Assembly (NCBI GenBank): GCA_022820625.1
Contig: JAJEFE010000010.1
Coordinates: 1-36,112 of the forward strand
Source of the DNA: Gammaproteobacteria bacterium
Lineage (GTDB): Bacteria > Pseudomonadota > Gammaproteobacteria > Steroidobacterales > Rariloculaceae
Reading direction: 5' to 3'
Length of the DNA stretch: 36,112 bases
Shown here piece after piece: positions 33,916 through 36,112 of the stretch (position 1 is its first letter; the number at the start of each line of letters is the position of its first letter). A model generated the notes under the pieces. The model saw nothing but the letters and a program-made list of their open reading frames with translations, made no database searches and had not been told where the DNA came from. Position numbers and translations under genes: made by a program.

Positions 33916-35037
33916 GTGTCCCGGAGCATCTGGAAACTCCTGATTGCGCTCGGCGGCTGCGCTGCGCCTCAAGACGGCCCCGGACCGGCCCAGCAGGGCA
34001 ACGCAACCCGGTTTCTCACCGAACCCAGCGATCACGACTACGCCCGGGCGCTGGAAAGCCGAGCCTTCCGATTTCCACAGGATCACGCCGCCCACGACGA
34101 GTACCGCAACGAGTGGTGGTATTTCACCGGCAACCTGCGCGACGCCGGAAGACGGCACTTCGGATTCGAATTGACGTTCTTTCGCTACGCAATGTCGCCG
34201 GAACCGGTTTCCCGCGAATCCGCGTGGGGCGCCAATCAGGCGTGGATGGCCCACCTGGCGGTGACCGATACCGACGGCCGGGAGTTCATGGCGGCCGAAC
34301 GATTTTCTCGAGAGGCCCTGGGCCTGGCCGGCAGTCAGGCGGAGCCCTTCAGAGTCTGGCTTGAAGACTGGGCCGCTACCAGTGACGGCCCAGCGTTCCT
34401 GCCACTACACTTGAGCGCGGGTACGGACCGGGCCGGAATCGAACTCACCTTGAGCGGCGCCAAACCCATGGTATTCCACGGCGACAACGGCCTTGACCCA
34501 AAGGGGCCTGAACCCGGCAATGCTTCCTACTACTATTCGCTGACCCGGCTCGAAGCCGCGGGCACGGTACGCGTGGCCGACGAGGAGTTCGCCGTCAACG
34601 GCACGGCGTGGATGGATCGGGAGTGGGGCACCAGTGCCCTGAGCCCCAACCTGGCGGGCTGGGACTGGTTTGCGCTGCAACTGACCGACCACCGGGAGGT
34701 CATGTACTACAGACTCAGGACCGAAGACGGCGAAACCAGCCCATTCAGCGGGGGATCGCTCCTGCTCGCGAACGGCGCCCGAATCGCACTGAGCCCGCAA
34801 GACGTCAGCCTGACACCGCTGAACTACTGGACCAGCGACACCAGCGGCGCACGCTACCCGGTCGCCTGGCAGATCGACCTGCCCGAACAGGAAATGACGC
34901 TCCAGGTCCGGCCCTATCTCCAGGAACAGGAACTGAACCTGACCGTCCGCTACTGGGAAGGCGCAGTATACGTATCGGGCACCCAACGCAACACCGAAAT
35001 CTCGGGCGACGGCTACGTGGAACTCACCGGCTACTGA
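33916..35037 (+). CDS. AttH/CrtC-like lipocalin-domain lipoprotein
   Basis: A 373-residue protein of the AttH / hydroxyneurosporene synthase (CrtC) family (PF07143 and its C-terminal partner). Marks are DEYRNEWWYFTGNL (~residues 58-71), HFGFELTFFRY, the YYYSLTRLEAAG block, and NGTAWMDREWGTSALSPNLAGWDWFALQL (~229-257). The N-terminus LLIALGGC looks like a short lipoprotein signal. CrtC hydrates carotenoids, but most AttH proteins lie beside ABC exporters and have no known reaction. It starts at GTG 33916, after GGAAGAG at the permease end. Its last codons (LTGY, stop) are the first unit of a 15-base tandem repeat. Confidence 0.88.
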   Translation: MSRSIWKLLIALGGCAAPQDGPGPAQQGNATRFLTEPSDHDYARALESRAFRFPQDHAAHDEYRNEWWYFTGNLRDAGRRHFGFELTFFRYAMSPEPVSRESAWGANQAWMAHLAVTDTDGREFMAAERFSREALGLAGSQAEPFRVWLEDWAATSDGPAFLPLHLSAGTDRAGIELTLSGAKPMVFHGDNGLDPKGPEPGNASYYYSLTRLEAAGTVRVADEEFAVNGTAWMDREWGTSALSPNLAGWDWFALQLTDHREVMYYRLRTEDGETSPFSGGSLLLANGARIALSPQDVSLTPLNYWTSDTSGARYPVAWQIDLPEQEMTLQVRPYLQEQELNLTVRYWEGAVYVSGTQRNTEISGDGYVELTGY

Positions 35038-35107
35038 CCCACCGGCTACTGACCCACCGGCATCTGACCCACCGGCATCTGGCCCACCGGCATCTGGCCC
35101 ACCGTAC
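35025..35107 (+). repeat. 15-base tandem repeat seeded in the AttH-like stop codon
   Basis: Five units of 15 bases (35025-35099) plus part of a sixth: CACCGGCTACTGACC twice, CACCGGCATCTGACC once, CACCGGCATCTGGCC twice. Unit 1 contains the last three codons and stop of the AttH-like gene. The copies drift stepwise away from the gene, as expected for slippage expansion from the coding end. The later units lack the TGA. Confidence 0.9.
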
Positions 35108-35216
35108 CACTCCCGTAGCGAGGGCGGGTGCAGGCACCCCTCGCGAACGTCGTGTGCTGCGAATCACCACTCCCGTAGCGAGGGTGCGTGTGGACAACCC
35201 TTGAGAGCGTCGTGTG
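35106..35216 (+). repeat. Two ~50-base direct repeats, 60 bases apart
   Basis: ACCACTCCCGTAGCGAGGG at 35106 and again at 35166, each followed ~30 bases later by CGTCGTGTG. The middle differs at about ten positions. Copy 2 holds the left arm of the 31-base inverted repeat. No gene is seen in this stretch. Confidence 0.8.
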
Positions 35217-35322
35217 CGCGGCGCGGGGCCATGGATGGCCAGGAGCGCCGCGCGCCGATTTGGTCACGTCATGGATGGCGGGCGAAATTAAGCTCTCAAG
35301 GGTTGTCCACACGCACCCTCGC
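35178..35322. repeat. 31-base perfect inverted repeat in the gap before the rRNA operon
   Basis: Arms 35178-35208 and 35292-35322 are exact reverse complements, separated by 83 bases. The loop holds GGCCA-TGGA-TGGCC (35227-35240) and a second CATGGATGGC (35270-35279). The outer 19 bases of the arm (GCGAGGGTGCGTGTGGACA) recur inverted at 35342-35360 and in degenerate form at 35118. No open frame or transposase. Confidence 0.85.
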
Positions 35323-35379
35323 GGCCCCGCGCGCATGGGTCTGTCCACACGCACCCTCGCGGCCCCCGCGCGAGAAAAT
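35304..35379 (-). repeat. Tandem 38-base direct repeat
   Basis: TGTCCACACGCACCCTCGCG begins at 35304 and again at 35342, a 38-base period; identity runs for about 25 bases and then weakens. These are two of the four copies of the GCGAGGGTGCGTGTGGACA motif, in minus orientation. Confidence 0.75.
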
Positions 35380-35402
35380 CCCCTGCAATAACCCCCAAAA
35401 CC

Positions 35403-35432
35403 AAAAATCCCCCCGGCCCGAAAGCCGGAGGG
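35403..35432 (-). terminator. Rho-independent terminator of the rRNA operon
   Basis: On the minus strand, directly after 5S rRNA, CCCTCCGGC (35432-35424) pairs with GCCGGGGGG (35417-35409) around a six-base loop, followed by ATTTTTGG. This is a standard intrinsic terminator. Confidence 0.85.
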
Positions 35433-35444
35433 ATTCGCATTGGA

Positions 35445-35562
35445 GCCTGGCGGTGACCTACTCTCACATGGGGAGACCCCACACTACCATCGGCGCTGGA
35501 CGTTTTCACTTCCGAGTTCGGGATGGGGTCGGGTGGTTCCCGTCCGCTATGGCCGCCAGGCA
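35445..35562 (-). rRNA. rrf: 5S ribosomal RNA
   Basis: About 118 bases with proteobacterial 5S sequence: TGCCTGGCGGCCATAGC at the 5' end, CCCATCCCGAACTCGGAAGTG in the B/C loop region, GCGCCGATGGTAGTGTGGGG and CATGTGAGAGTAGG near the 3' end, closing with GCCAGGC that pairs with the 5' end. Ends are good to a base or two. The 23S 3' end lies about 70 bases upstream on the same strand. Confidence 0.96.
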
Positions 35563-35633
35563 AACCGGTCGACGCTCTCTCGAGCGCCATATCTGGATTG
35601 ATCCGCGTTTCGCACCAAGCTCCTTGGGTGTTA

Positions 35634-36112
<479 letters not shown>

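Noticed and set aside
35025..35379. CRISPR array
   Set aside because: The repeats are 15-base tandem units without spacers, and longer direct/inverted copies with unequal spacing. No cas gene is near.

Overview
The window is GC-rich and gene-dense and looks like the chromosome of a gammaproteobacterium. It carries ttcA, nfi (endonuclease V), gloB, ddl, a class I BirA without a DNA-binding domain, coaX, plsY, a tRNA-Thr(UGU) and an rRNA operon end with proteobacterial 5S and 23S sequence. I cannot name a genus. Many periplasmic peptidases, amidohydrolases and lipoproteins suggest a free-living heterotroph, but that is inference.

Layout, left to right. Positions 1-226 hold no gene I can support. 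Positions 227-3751 (+) carry an ankyrin-repeat protein, a class III aminotransferase, a steroid 5-alpha-reductase-like membrane protein and a vapBC toxin-antitoxin pair with a clear promoter and operator. Positions 3834-10311 are housekeeping: gloB (-), thrS and a fumarylacetoacetate hydrolase (+), an RRM RNA-binding protein, a small basic protein and ttcA (-), a small basic protein (+), then a structured 169-base palindromic element, and nfi (-). Positions 10471-12448 (+) hold an orphan solute-binding protein, a small secreted protein and a DUF2461 protein. Positions 12531-15862 (-) are a complete ECF vitamin transporter (S, fused double ATPase, T), with start/stop overlap between S and the ATPase. 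Positions 16069-22501 (+) hold an M28 peptidase with a PDZ domain, a DUF6152 protein overlapping a seven-repeat beta-propeller lipoprotein, and two amidohydrolases. Positions 22543-29610 (mostly -) hold a DUF6152 remnant, tRNA-Thr, a periplasmic methyltransferase-like protein, ddl, coaX, birA, plsY, an M61 peptidase and a glutathione S-transferase. A Uma2-family nuclease follows, flanked by possible helicase debris. Positions 30728-35037 (+) are an ABC exporter (ATPase, large FtsX-like permease) with an AttH/CrtC-like lipoprotein. The right end is a repeat-rich intergenic stretch and then the 5S and 23S 3' end of an rRNA operon on the minus strand.

The least ordinary signal is non-coding. A short sequence, CAGCCCGTGGCAA or a near variant, sits directly after the stop codon of four unrelated genes (9495, 9657, 12446 and 26474). 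Two of these copies face each other as the ends of the 169-base palindromic element between two convergent genes. A second cluster of direct, inverted and 15-base tandem repeats fills the gap between the AttH-like gene and the rRNA operon, with the first tandem unit covering the AttH-like stop codon.
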